This document shows positions 1 through 6,582 of a stretch of DNA of 11,189 bases, piece by piece. The notes beneath the pieces were generated by a model that was not told where the DNA came from, searched no databases, and was given only the letters and a program-made list of their open reading frames with translations. The position numbers were made by a program, and so were the translations under genes. The number at the start of each line of letters is the position of its first letter. Position 1 is the stretch's first letter. Source of the stretch: Polaromonas sp. (GTDB taxonomy: Bacteria; Pseudomonadota; Gammaproteobacteria; Burkholderiales; Burkholderiaceae_C); assembly GCA_026786065.1 (NCBI GenBank), contig JAJAYS010000278.1:1-11189 (forward strand). Direction: 5' to 3'.

Positions 1-145
1 AGCATTCCAGCGGCTGACCTCTTGACTGTCTGACCCTTGACGGGCAAAAAAGCTCAGGGAGCCTGGGCCGATTCTCCGGAGCGTCCGCATCATCAGCATG
101 TTGTGCCACCCTTGCGATACAAAAACCCTTCATGGTCAAGCCGCT

Positions 146-433
146 ATGTCCACTACCACTCTGCGCATAGACCCTTCATTGCGCGAACCCATCACTTAGC
201 TGGCGCAGGCGCTGGGCAAAACGCCGCACAACTTCATGCTCGAGGCCGTGTCTGAAAAGGCGGGCGAGGCTGAAGGGAAGTTTTCCATGCAGCGCCAGGC
301 GCATGAGCGGGATGAAGCGCTAGACGCGGGGGAGCCGGGTGTGGAGTGGCATGAAATGCGGGCCTACCTGGCGGAGTGGTTGCAGACCAGGCCGGTGCGC
401 CGTGCAGGAAAAGCCAAGCCGGCCGTGCCTTGA
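146..433 (+). pseudogene. CopG/RHH-type antitoxin, interrupted by a stop
   Basis: Read from the ATG at 146, the frame encodes a ribbon-helix-helix style N-terminus (MSTTTLRIDPSLREPIT), hits TAG at 197-199, then continues in the same frame with LAQALGKTPHNFMLEAVSEK and a charged C-terminal tail to TGA at 431. The TLRIDP strand followed by a helix with LAQALGKTPHNFMLEA is typical of small CopG/RHH antitoxins that bind DNA as dimers and neutralise a RelE/ParE toxin. A toxin remnant overlaps its stop codon, as in a normal antitoxin-toxin operon. The stop falls inside the DNA-binding fold, so a full-length product is not expected. A restart at the ATG at 236 would lack the DNA-binding strand but keep the region that usually contacts the toxin. 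The family call is from motif resemblance; the premature stop is seen directly. Confidence 0.75.
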
Positions 434-722
434 GCGCGGTCGTTTTGGCTCGTCAGGTCAGGGATGACTTTGACCGGATCTTTGACTTTCTTTTTGACCA
501 TGCGCCAGAGTTCGGGCCAGCCGGATGGATGCGATCGTGGCGGCGATAAATATGCTCTGAACCAGCCCGCTGATTGGCCGGCCTTCAGCGTTCGGGCAGC
601 GTCGGCTGGTTATTGCTACTGGTGCCAGCGGGCGCCTGGCGCTTTACTGTTGTTACCCGGCCAAGGACACGGTGTTTGTGTTGGCGATTCGATCCCGGCA
701 AGAGAGTGGGTACAAGCGCTAG
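430..722 (+). pseudogene. RelE/ParE-type toxin, frameshifted
   Basis: This is the partner of the RHH antitoxin. The first frame (from a TTG at 430 that overlaps the antitoxin TGA, in the place of a usual ATGA overlap) encodes SAVVLARQVRDDFDRIFDFL, the amphipathic first helix of ParE/RelE toxins. Around 515-527 the reading moves to another frame, giving MDAIVAAINML, then TGA at 558-560. The same frame then runs on through SPLIGRPSAFGQRRLVIATG and the closing strand VFVLAIRSRQESGYKR to TAG at 720-722. Together these pieces make a complete RelE/ParE fold of about 97 residues, including the conserved late beta strand with an arginine and the R-x-x-x-GYKR ending. One frameshift plus one nonsense codon make a working toxin very unlikely. 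Sequencing error could explain one lesion, but not easily three across the pair. Confidence 0.75.
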
Positions 723-900
723 CTGCTCACGCCCACGCTCGCATTTACTGTTGGGCGGTGCATGGGCCTACCAGCTCGGCAGCATGTGGACGGCAGTTAG
801 AGGATGAATGAGCCGGCCTGGCCACGCCTGCGCACGGCGTTGCGACGCCCGTCTTGCACCGCTGAAAATTTGGTCCCCGTTGGTTCCCGAGTCGGGGGTT

Positions 901-1830
901 TTAGCTCAGCACCACACTGCTGAGTCTCCGCCGATAGCGCGCCACTTCCGGGTCATCTGGCGGAATATGCCCGTCGGCGACCTTCGGTTTGGCTGGCTCC
1001 ATGATGTCGAGCACCGCAATGAAGGTCTTGCGCGCCAGGTCGTCGGACCAGCTTTTATCGCGCATCAAAATCTCCAGCAGCTCGTCCAGCGCATCGGTCC
1101 AGCGCTGGCCGGCCATCAGCCAGCGCGCCTGGTCGAAGCGCGCCTGAAAATCCCGCTTGTTGGCCGCAATATTTGCGTCAAACCGGGCTGTGGCCGAATC
1201 AGAATCGGCGTCAGCAGCTACAAAATCAATAGCGTCCAGCCAGCGCCCCAGCGACTCGAAACGGCGCGTTGTGGCGGTGTGTGCGATGGCCGGCGTGCTT
1301 TTGGGTGCGAACGCGGTCCTGGCGTCGGCAACCCGGCCGCGCTGCAGCAGCAGCTTGACGTAGTCGAAGCGCGCGGCGTCGTTGGCCGGGTCGGTGGCGA
1401 CCGCATGCTGCAGCTTTTCGAGTGCCGCCTCGGGGTCGGTCAGCGGGTCTGGCTCGCTGTCGGCGTCGTCCGCCAGCGCCAGTTCGGCTTCGTCCGCTTC
1501 GGCTGCGGGCGGCAGGTGCTTGTCGAGAAACTCCTTGATCTTGCCTTCGGTCAGCGCACCGGCGAAGCCGTCCACCGGCTGGCCGTTCACCATCAGGATG
1601 CAGGTCGGGATGCTGCGAACGCCGAAGGCCGCGCCGAGCTGCTGCTCCTGGTCGGAGTCGATCTTCACCAGTTTGAAGCGGCCGGCATAAGCGGCTTCGA
1701 CCTTCTCCAGGATCGGCCCCAGCGATTTGCACGGGCCGCACCACGGCGCCCAGAAATCAACCAGCACCGGGGTGCTCATCGAAGCCGCAACGACTTCGTC
1801 TTCAAAATTGGCAAGGGTGACGTCGATCAT
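901..1830 (-). CDS. cnoX: Thioredoxin-domain co-chaperone, CnoX/YbbN family
   Basis: The 309-residue protein begins with a full thioredoxin fold (about residues 1-108). It has the active site WCGPCK at 30-35 and the cis-proline in RSIPTC at residue 75. An acidic linker (about 112-130) leads to a TPR-like helical C-terminal half (about 131-300). This domain order is that of CnoX (YbbN), a cytoplasmic chaperone-like protein that holds unfolding proteins and hands them to GroEL or DnaK during oxidative stress. E. coli YbbN lacks the complete CXXC pair, whereas this one keeps both cysteines and may be redox active. The gene is divergent from purE, with 238 bp between the starts. The ATG at 1830 is chosen because the thioredoxin fold begins at once. 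A 35-bp stretch of the gene resembles a sequence in purK (separate entry). Confidence 0.92.
   Translation of the reverse strand: MIDVTLANFEDEVVAASMSTPVLVDFWAPWCGPCKSLGPILEKVEAAYAGRFKLVKIDSDQEQQLGAAFGVRSIPTCILMVNGQPVDGFAGALTEGKIKEFLDKHLPPAAEADEAELALADDADSEPDPLTDPEAALEKLQHAVATDPANDAARFDYVKLLLQRGRVADARTAFAPKSTPAIAHTATTRRFESLGRWLDAIDFVAADADSDSATARFDANIAANKRDFQARFDQARWLMAGQRWTDALDELLEILMRDKSWSDDLARKTFIAVLDIMEPAKPKVADGHIPPDDPEVARYRRRLSSVVLS
1200..1234 (+). repeat. 35-bp dispersed repeat copy inside cnoX
   Basis: On the plus strand this segment runs from CAGAATCGGCG through CAGCAGCTACAAAATCAAT to AGCG. Ungapped, it matches 28 of 35 bases of 3461-3495 in purK, in the same plus-strand orientation. 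It is read in frame on the minus strand, giving the DAIDFVAADADSDS part of the co-chaperone between the TPR-like helices. The match was found by eye. The element resembles a short dispersed sequence I remember from Comamonadaceae genomes, but no database was searched. Confidence 0.5.
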
Positions 1831-2068
1831 GGTGCTTGGGAGGTGAGGTTGTGGGGCGGGGTTTCAAGGCGTGCGCTGCGGGCCGCCGCTGGAGCCCGGA
1901 CCTTCCCTATACGGCGCGCCGCAGGGCGTGCGGGCCGGTCGGGGTGTGAAGATAGCACGTCGGGCTGGAGGCAGTCGGCACGCTGCGCACTGCAGCTGCG
2001 GGCGCCGGGCCAGCCGGTAAAATCTGCGGTTTTGATCCACCTGTGCCGGCGTTCTGCCGGGCTGCACC
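1831..2068. promoter_or_regulatory. Divergent intergenic region of cnoX and purE
   Basis: These 238 bp hold the promoters of both divergent genes. The best -10-like hexamer for purE is TAAAAT at 2018-2023, about 45 bp before the ATG, but no good -35 lies 16-18 bp upstream. I see no clear PurR-type palindrome or riboswitch. The assignment of control sequences here is inference from gene orientation. Confidence 0.35.
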
Positions 2069-2611
2069 ATGAACCCAAACGACCCGTCCGCCGCGCTGAA
2101 ATCGCCCGTCAATCAGGCCGCCGACGCGCCGCTGATCGGTGTCGTCATGGGCTCGGCGAGCGACTGGGAGACGATGCAGCAGGCGGTGCAGATCCTGCAG
2201 CAATTCGGGGTTGCGCATGAGGCGCGGGTGCTGTCGGCGCACCGCATGCCCGATGCGCTGTTTGTTTATGCCGAGCAGGCCGCCGGGCGCGGTTTGCAGG
2301 CGATCATCGCGGGTGCTGGCGGCGCGGCGCATCTGCCGGGCATGCTGGCCTCGAAAACCGCTGTGCCGGTGCTCGGCGTGCCGGTGGCCAGCAAACACCT
2401 GAGCGGCGTGGATTCGCTGCACAGCATCGTGCAGATGCCGCGCGGCATTCCGGTCGCGACCTTTGCCATCGGCCAGGCCGGGGCGGCAAACGCGGCGCTG
2501 TTCGCGGTGGCGCTGCTGGCGCTGCACGACGCCGGGCTGGCTACGCAATTGACCGAGTTCCGCGCGGCGCAAACTGTAGCGGCAGCGGCCATCACCTTGC
2601 CGCCAGCATGA
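2069..2611 (+). CDS. purE: N5-carboxyaminoimidazole ribonucleotide mutase PurE
   Basis: PurE (class I) converts N5-CAIR to CAIR in de novo purine synthesis, in the cytoplasm, acting straight after PurK. The 180-residue product shows the family signatures in order: [13 protein letters not shown] near residues 24-36, which forms the phosphate-binding loop; the active-site histidine in SAHRMPD (His58); and [11 protein letters not shown] at 82-92. The later stretch [21 protein letters not shown] is also typical. The length is slightly above the usual 160-170, because of about 20 extra residues before the first beta strand. The stop codon overlaps the purK start (ATGA at 2608-2611), so the two are translationally coupled. 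It is the first gene of a three-gene operon with purK and sua5. Confidence 0.97.
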   Translation: MNPNDPSAALKSPVNQAADAPLIGVVMGSASDWETMQQAVQILQQFGVAHEARVLSAHRMPDALFVYAEQAAGRGLQAIIAGAGGAAHLPGMLASKTAVPVLGVPVASKHLSGVDSLHSIVQMPRGIPVATFAIGQAGAANAALFAVALLALHDAGLATQLTEFRAAQTVAAAAITLPPA

Positions 2612-3945
2612 GCGCGGCGGCCCCTTTGGCAGCGGCAGTGGCAGCGCCTCCGGTAGCGGTGACGGGATCGCCAATGCCATCGGCGGCGCCATCGGTGCCT
2701 GCAGCGGCCGCGCTACCAGCGCCGGGCGTGCCGAGCGGCCCGCTGCTGCCGGGCCCCGACAGCGCGACCGGCCGGCCGGTGACGCTGGGCGTGATGGGCG
2801 GCGGCCAGCTCGGCCGGATGTTCGTGCATGCCGCGCAGCGCATGGGCTACGACACCGCCGTGCTCGAACCCGATCTGCTGAGCCCGGCCGGTCTGGTCAG
2901 CCACCAGCATTTCGAGTTGCCCTACGACGACGCCGACGGCTTGACCGAGCTGGCCCAAGCCTGCGACGCCATCACCACCGAATTCGAAAACGTCCCGGCG
3001 AGCGCGCTGCAGCGGCTGGCCGCCGAGCGCCCGGTCGCACCCGGCGCGGCGGCGGTGGCGCTGGCGCAAAACCGCATCGCCGAGAAGGCGCATTTCACGG
3101 CCTGCGCGGCGCAGTCCGGTGTCGCCTGCGCGCCCTACGCGGTCATTGAAAGCGCAGCGCAGCTCGCCGCCGTGCCGGCCGATTTGCTGCCTGGCATTTT
3201 GAAAACCGCCCGCATGGGTTACGACGGCAAGGGCCAGCTTCGGGTAAGCGATGCGGCGGCGCTGCAGGCCGCCTGGGCCGAACTCAAGCAGGTGCCGTGC
3301 GTGCTCGAACAGCACCTTCCGCTGCGCGCCGAGTATTCGGTGGTGCTGGCGCGCGGCTGGGACGGTGCCAGCGTCTGTTTCTGGCCGCAGCGCAACGTGC
3401 ATGTCGGCGGCATTCTGGCTGTGACCCATGCTTACCAATCAAATATGCCCGCAGCCCAAGCAGAACGGGCGCAAGCAGCTACACAATTCATAGCGACTGA
3501 GCTGGCTTACGTCGGCGTTCTGTGCGTCGAGTTCTTCGTGGTGGACGACGGCAGCCCGCTCGGCCGGCTGGTCGTAAACGAAATGGCGCCGCGCCCGCAC
3601 AACAGCGGCCACTACACCATCGACGCCTGCGACGTGTCGCAGTTCGACCTGCAGGTCTGCGCGCTGGCCGGCCTGCCGCTGCCCGCGCCGCGCCAGCATT
3701 CGCCAGCCATCATGCTCAATCTGCTGGGCGACTTGTGGTTTGATGCCGCCGGCCAAAGCCGCACGCCCAACTGGGCCGCGGTGCTGGCAATGCCGGGCGT
3801 GCATCTGCACCTTTATGGCAAACCCGAGGCCAGGCTTGGCCGCAAGATGGGGCACCTGACCATCACCGGTGCCAGCGTGGCGGCGGTGCAGGCGGTGGCC
3901 GCGCAGGTCGTCGCCCGGCTTGGGCTGCCTGGGCTCGATGACTGA
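2608..3945 (+). CDS. purK: 5-(carboxyamino)imidazole ribonucleotide synthase PurK
   Basis: PurK uses ATP and bicarbonate to carboxylate AIR to N5-CAIR, the substrate of PurE encoded just upstream. The ATP-grasp fold starts at [14 protein letters not shown] (residues 59-72). It continues with [23 protein letters not shown] (a nucleotide-binding lysine region), the EYSVVLAR strand, [12 protein letters not shown], and the metal-binding [18 protein letters not shown] motif near the active site. The 445-residue length exceeds the usual 360-400 because the first 55 or so residues are an Ala/Pro-rich, low-complexity extension. The start at 2608 is supported by its ATGA overlap with purE; no obvious better start lies just before the conserved domain. 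A repeat-like segment lies in frame at 3437-3495. The stop overlaps the start region of sua5. Confidence 0.96.
   Translation: MSAAAPLAAAVAAPPVAVTGSPMPSAAPSVPAAAALPAPGVPSGPLLPGPDSATGRPVTLGVMGGGQLGRMFVHAAQRMGYDTAVLEPDLLSPAGLVSHQHFELPYDDADGLTELAQACDAITTEFENVPASALQRLAAERPVAPGAAAVALAQNRIAEKAHFTACAAQSGVACAPYAVIESAAQLAAVPADLLPGILKTARMGYDGKGQLRVSDAAALQAAWAELKQVPCVLEQHLPLRAEYSVVLARGWDGASVCFWPQRNVHVGGILAVTHAYQSNMPAAQAERAQAATQFIATELAYVGVLCVEFFVVDDGSPLGRLVVNEMAPRPHNSGHYTIDACDVSQFDLQVCALAGLPLPAPRQHSPAIMLNLLGDLWFDAAGQSRTPNWAAVLAMPGVHLHLYGKPEARLGRKMGHLTITGASVAAVQAVAAQVVARLGLPGLDD
3437..3495 (+). repeat. Dispersed repeat-like segment inside purK
   Basis: The segment AATCAAATATGCCC to AATTCATAGCG is AT-richer than the surrounding gene. 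Its last 35 bases (3461-3495) match 1200-1234 in cnoX at 28 of 35 positions. It encodes the stretch from [20 protein letters not shown] in the loop and helix between the ILAVTH and [11 protein letters not shown] strands. The frame is kept and the protein length there looks normal, so it may have replaced native sequence rather than lengthened it. The whole pattern, with GCGCAAGCAGCTA near its end, resembles a short element that I recall as common in Comamonadaceae. That part is memory, not a search. Confidence 0.5.
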
Positions 3946-4975
3946 ATTCACCACGCTGCCGGCCGGCGCGCCGCCGGGCCAGGAGGCGGTCGCCGCCGTC
4001 GCTGAGGCAGCGCGCCGCATCGCTGCCGGCGAGCTGGTGGCCTTTCCGACCGAGACGGTGTATGGCCTGGGCGCCGACGCGTCGAACGACGCCGCCGTGC
4101 GCAAAATTTTTGACGCCAAGGGCCGTCCCGCCGACCACCCGCTGATCGTCCACGTCGCCGGCGTGGGGCAGGTCGGCGACTACGCGGCCAGCGTGCCGGC
4201 CTTTGCCAGTCGGTTGATGCAGGCCTTCTGGCCTGGCCCGCTCACGGTGATCCTGCCGCGCCGGCCCGGTGTGGCCGCTGCGGCGGCGGCCGGGCAAGAC
4301 TCCATCGGCCTGCGCTGCCCGTCGCATCCGCTGGCGCTGGCTTTTTTGCAGGCCTGCCTGGAATCGGGCGTCCGCGGCGTCGCTGGCCCCAGCGCCAACC
4401 GCTTCGGCCGCGTCAGCCCGACCACGGCGGCCCATGTGCGCCAGGAATTCGGCGATGCGCTGTGGCTGCTAGACGGCGGGCCCTGCAGCGTCGGCATCGA
4501 GTCGGCCATCGTGGATTGCACCCGCGGCCGGCCGGTGCTGCTGCGCCCGGGTGCGCTGACGCGGGCGCAGCTCGAAGCGGCTTGCGGTGAAGCCGTGCTG
4601 GAGCCCGCCAATGCCCAATCAGATGCCGGTGTGGCCGGCGAGGCCCCGCGCGCGCCCGGCACGCTGGCCGCGCACTACGCGCCGAACGCGAAGGTCCGCC
4701 TGATGGACGCCGCAGCAATCCAGACCGCGCTCGACCTGCTCGGCGCAGACGCGGCGCACATCGCCATCTATGCGCGCAGCATCGTCCGCATCCGCTCGGA
4801 GCGGGTGGTCTATCGCCGCATGCCCGACGACGCCGCGGCCGCCGCGCAGCAGTTGTTCGCGGTGCTGCGCAGCTTCGACGCGCAAGGCGTCAAACTGATC
4901 TGGATCGAGCCACCGCCAGCCAGCGCCGACTGGGACGGAGTGCGGGACCGGCTGCAGCGTGCTGCGGCGGGGTAA
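3938..4975 (+). CDS. sua5: Threonylcarbamoyl-AMP synthase, Sua5/YrdC family
   Basis: This enzyme makes L-threonylcarbamoyl-AMP from threonine, bicarbonate and ATP, the first step toward the t6A37 modification of ANN-decoding tRNAs. The YrdC domain (about residues 17-205) shows FPTETVYGLG at 36-45, the KGR triplet at 61-63, WPGPLTVIL, DSIGLRCPSHP and GPSANRFG with the S-x-N motif at 152-154. The conserved linker GTLAAHYAP precedes a C-terminal Sua5 domain, so this is the long form of about 345 residues rather than short TsaC. The ATG at 3938 overlaps the end of purK (purK stops at 3943-3945). The frame stays open further upstream to 3869, but that part would lie wholly inside purK. It is the last gene of the purEK operon. 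Confidence 0.95.
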   Translation: MTEFTTLPAGAPPGQEAVAAVAEAARRIAAGELVAFPTETVYGLGADASNDAAVRKIFDAKGRPADHPLIVHVAGVGQVGDYAASVPAFASRLMQAFWPGPLTVILPRRPGVAAAAAAGQDSIGLRCPSHPLALAFLQACLESGVRGVAGPSANRFGRVSPTTAAHVRQEFGDALWLLDGGPCSVGIESAIVDCTRGRPVLLRPGALTRAQLEAACGEAVLEPANAQSDAGVAGEAPRAPGTLAAHYAPNAKVRLMDAAAIQTALDLLGADAAHIAIYARSIVRIRSERVVYRRMPDDAAAAAQQLFAVLRSFDAQGVKLIWIEPPPASADWDGVRDRLQRAAAG

Positions 4976-5082
4976 GGCTTGCGCGCAGCGGGCTTGCGAG
5001 TTTGTGGGGGGTCGGGCTTGCGGATTGGTGGGTTGGAAGCCGCGTTTTGGGTTGTGGGTCGTTGCTGGCTATATAGGCTTGG

Positions 5083-5128
5083 ATTAATTGGAATCTGACC
5101 CCGATTAACCTGTGACCCCGATTAACCC
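5083..5128 (+). repeat. GGAATCTGACCCCGATTAA motif with 17-bp tandem repeat
   Basis: The sequence ATTGGAATCTGACCCCG (5087-5103) lies 1.6 kb left of the IS element. Its reverse complement, CGGGGTCAGATTCCAAT, matches the left IS end (CGGGGTAGATTCCAAT at 6673-6688) apart from one missing C. TGACCCCGATTAACC occurs twice here with a 17-bp period (5096-5110 and 5113-5127). The motif is also framed by TTAAT and ATTAA. It sits between sua5 and merR and marks the left border of the mer cassette. Repeats of the GGGGTCAGA type are, as I recall, frequent in proteobacterial genomes near small transposases; this is memory only. Confidence 0.6.
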
Positions 5129-5176
5129 GTGCTCAGACGCCGGCGACCGAGAACGGACAGTGTCCGGTCTGGACGA

Positions 5177-5584
5177 TCACGCCGCCTGCAATGCGGCGAT
5201 CAGCGGACACTGCACCTGCGCACTCGCGGTGCCGCAGCGCTCGACGAGTCCCTGTAGCGCGCCCTCGATCCTTTGCAGGTCGACCAGCCGAGCTCGCACG
5301 TCTGCCAGCTTGTGCTCGGCCTGCTCGCGGGCCTTGGCGCAATGGGACCCGTCCTCGAGCTTGAGCAAGTCCGCGATCTCGTCCAGGCTGAACCCCAGTC
5401 GCTGGGCTGATTTGATGAAGCGTATCCGCGCCAGAGCCGTGTCGCCGTAGCGACGGATGCCGCCCAAGGGCCGGTCGGGCTCCTGCATCAGGCCCTTGCG
5501 CTGATAGAAGCGGATTGTCTCGACGTTGACCCCGGCGGCCTCCGCCAGGACGCCAATGGTCAGGTTTTCGGGAAGTTCGTTCAT
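5177..5584 (-). CDS. merR: Mercury-responsive transcriptional regulator MerR
   Basis: MerR binds the mer operator as a dimer, represses without metal, and twists the promoter into an active form when Hg(II) is bound. The 135-residue protein begins with a winged helix-turn-helix ([25 protein letters not shown], residues 8-32) and the wing motif GGIRRY at 41-46. Next comes the long dimerisation helix. All three Hg(II)-ligand cysteines are at the classical positions: Cys82 (SHC), Cys117 (ERCG) and Cys126 (VQCP). This separates it from zinc, cadmium, lead and copper relatives. It is transcribed divergently from merT across a 42-bp gap containing the mer operator, so it should also control its own transcription. 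GGAG lies a few bases before the ATG at 5584. Confidence 0.95.
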   Translation of the reverse strand: MNELPENLTIGVLAEAAGVNVETIRFYQRKGLMQEPDRPLGGIRRYGDTALARIRFIKSAQRLGFSLDEIADLLKLEDGSHCAKAREQAEHKLADVRARLVDLQRIEGALQGLVERCGTASAQVQCPLIAALQAA

Positions 5585-5589
5585 GGCAC

Positions 5590-5620
5590 TTGACTCCGTA
5601 GTTAAGTACGGAAGTAAGCT
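5590..5620 (+). promoter_or_regulatory. mer operator-promoter with 19-bp spacer
   Basis: A -35 TTGACT (5590-5595) and a -10 TAAGCT (5615-5620) are separated by 19 bp, the overlong spacing specific to MerR-controlled promoters. The spacer carries the dyad CCGTA-GTTAAG-TACGG (5596-5611), which matches the known mer operator layout. TAAGCT is directly repeated at 5621-5626, just before the merT ATG at 5627. The promoter therefore seems to place transcription start at or very near that ATG. Confidence 0.93.
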
Positions 5621-5626
5621 TAAGCT

Positions 5627-5995
5627 ATGAAATCGGATTTTCCAATTGAATCTCGAAGCGGCGGGCGCGGCGTGCTGCTGACCGGCGGTCTGGCGGCCAT
5701 CCTTGCCTCAACCTGTTGTCTCGGACCTTTGGTGCTGATCACGCTGGGGGTCTCCGGCGCGTGGATCAGCAACTTGACCCTGCTCGAGCCCTACCGACCC
5801 ATCTTCATTGGTGCAGCGGTCGTGGCACTGTTTTTCGCGTACCGGCGTATCTGGCGACCGCTAGCCGCCTGTGAGCCCGGGCAGGTTTGCGCGCTGCCGC
5901 AGGTCAACCGCGACTACAAGGCGCTGTTCTGGATCGTGGCGGCGTTGGTGCTCGTCGCACTTGGATTCCCGCTGGTTGCACCCTGGTTCTACTGA
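5627..5995 (+). CDS. merT: Mercuric ion transporter MerT
   Basis: MerT is an inner-membrane protein that takes Hg(II) from periplasmic MerP and moves it to the cytoplasm. The 122-residue product has three predicted membrane helices (about 16-37, 57-75 and 97-120). The vicinal pair Cys30-Cys31 lies in the first helix (STCCLGP) and the second pair, Cys82 and Cys88, in the cytoplasmic loop ([12 protein letters not shown]). These equal the two cysteine pairs of the Tn501 protein. The C-terminal [17 protein letters not shown] is near-identical to the family as I recall it. The N-terminus has about five more residues than Tn501 MerT. The ATG is only 6 bp after the -10 hexamer and no Shine-Dalgarno is present, suggesting leaderless translation. 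merP follows after 12 bp. Confidence 0.96.
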   Translation: MKSDFPIESRSGGRGVLLTGGLAAILASTCCLGPLVLITLGVSGAWISNLTLLEPYRPIFIGAAVVALFFAYRRIWRPLAACEPGQVCALPQVNRDYKALFWIVAALVLVALGFPLVAPWFY

Positions 5996-6007
5996 AAGGA
6001 AATTGTT

Positions 6008-6292
6008 ATGAGAAAGCTCGTTGCCCTGGCTGCGTTGGCTGTAATGACGTCGCCCGTTTGGGCTGCCACGCAAACCGTCACGCTGTCAGTGCCAGACATG
6101 AACTGCGCTGCCTGCCCGCTCACGGTCAAAAAGGCGCTGACCAAGGTATCCGGCGTCAGCAAGACCGACGTGAATCTGGATCGGCGAGAGGCCAAGGTGA
6201 CGTTTGATGACCCAAAGACGAACGCCGAGGCCCTCACGCGCGCCACCAAGGAGGCCGGTTACCCCTCAACCGTGGTAGGGGCCGCGAAGTGA
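6008..6292 (+). CDS. merP: Periplasmic mercury-binding protein MerP
   Basis: MerP captures Hg(II) in the periplasm and passes it to MerT. The 94-residue precursor has a signal peptide (MRKLVALAALAVMTSPVWA) with likely cleavage after Ala19. The mature part is one heavy-metal-associated domain with the ligand motif MNCAACP, metal cysteines 33 and 36. Family members usually have M-T-C where this has M-N-C; the cysteines are unaffected. The beta-alpha-beta-beta-alpha-beta fold is complete through VNLDRREAKVTFDD. AAGGAAA precedes the ATG as a ribosome binding site. The stop overlaps the GTG start of the next gene (GTGA at 6289-6292), so all genes from merT onward probably form one transcript under MerR. 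Confidence 0.96.
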   Translation: MRKLVALAALAVMTSPVWAATQTVTLSVPDMNCAACPLTVKKALTKVSGVSKTDVNLDRREAKVTFDDPKTNAEALTRATKEAGYPSTVVGAAK

Positions 6293-6510
6293 CGGCGGTG
6301 GTGCTGCAGTCGACGTTGACCTGTCCCGAATGCGGTCACGCCAAGTCCGAGACAATGCCCACCGACGCCTGCCAGTGGTTCTACGATTGCGAGCAATGTC
6401 ACGCCGTACTCAAGCCCAAGCCTGGAGACTGCTGCGTTTACTGTTCCTACGGTACGGTTCCATGCCCGCCGATCCAGGAGCGCGGCAAGGGCAATTGCTG
6501 CGGCAGCTAA
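6289..6510 (+). CDS. Small cysteine-rich GDCCVxC-domain protein
   Basis: This 73-residue protein has 11 cysteines (12, 15, 28, 34, 37, 48, 49, 52, 59, 70, 71). It has a CPEC pair near the start, a CEQC pair, the signature GDCCVYCSYGTVPCPPIQ at 46-63, and a CC pair near the end. It belongs to the family I know as GDCCVxC-domain (seleno)proteins, some of which carry selenocysteine in this motif; here the codons are TGC TGC, so cysteine is used. There is no signal peptide or membrane segment, so it is probably cytoplasmic. The start is a GTG overlapping the merP stop, which implies translational coupling. Its function is not established. Its place after merT-merP and its thiol content suggest it binds Hg(II) entering through MerT, which is inference. 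It occupies the place where merA or merC might be expected. Confidence 0.88.
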   Translation: MTAVVLQSTLTCPECGHAKSETMPTDACQWFYDCEQCHAVLKPKPGDCCVYCSYGTVPCPPIQERGKGNCCGS

Positions 6511-6582
6511 TCACGCAAGTTTCAGGCGCTCGCGCTGCGCATCCCAACGCTGGCGAATGGCACGGCGGCTGACACTTTCCAT
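6511..6582 (-). other. Short unidentified minus-strand open frame
   Basis: A frame ending at TGA (6511-6513), immediately beside the stop of the cysteine-rich gene, reads MESVSRRAIRQRWDAQRERLKLA from the ATG at 6580-6582. It stays open upstream as LAASIVEACATGTASGVT toward the IS element. The basic, helix-forming composition looks like the C-terminal end of a protein whose front was lost, but I do not recognise it. It could equally be chance. No ribosome binding site decides a start. Confidence 0.2.

Noticed and set aside
808..2220. 470-residue plus-strand open frame
   Set aside because: It lies opposite cnoX and runs into purE; its Arg-rich translation has no motif, whereas the minus strand has a clear thioredoxin fold.
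1907..2692. 261-residue minus-strand open frame over purE
   Set aside because: It is a GC-driven shadow of purE, which has all family signatures on the plus strand.
3869..3937. Longer sua5 start inside purK
   Set aside because: The extra residues would be encoded wholly within purK and are not part of the YrdC fold; the ATG at 3938 gives the usual start.
5154..5166. CGGACAGTGTCCG palindrome as a merR terminator
   Set aside because: The stem has a single-base centre and no U-tract, so it cannot form a normal intrinsic terminator.
6330..6572. 80-residue plus-strand frame overlapping the cysteine-rich gene
   Set aside because: It has no motif and lies in a different frame from the recognised GDCCVxC protein.
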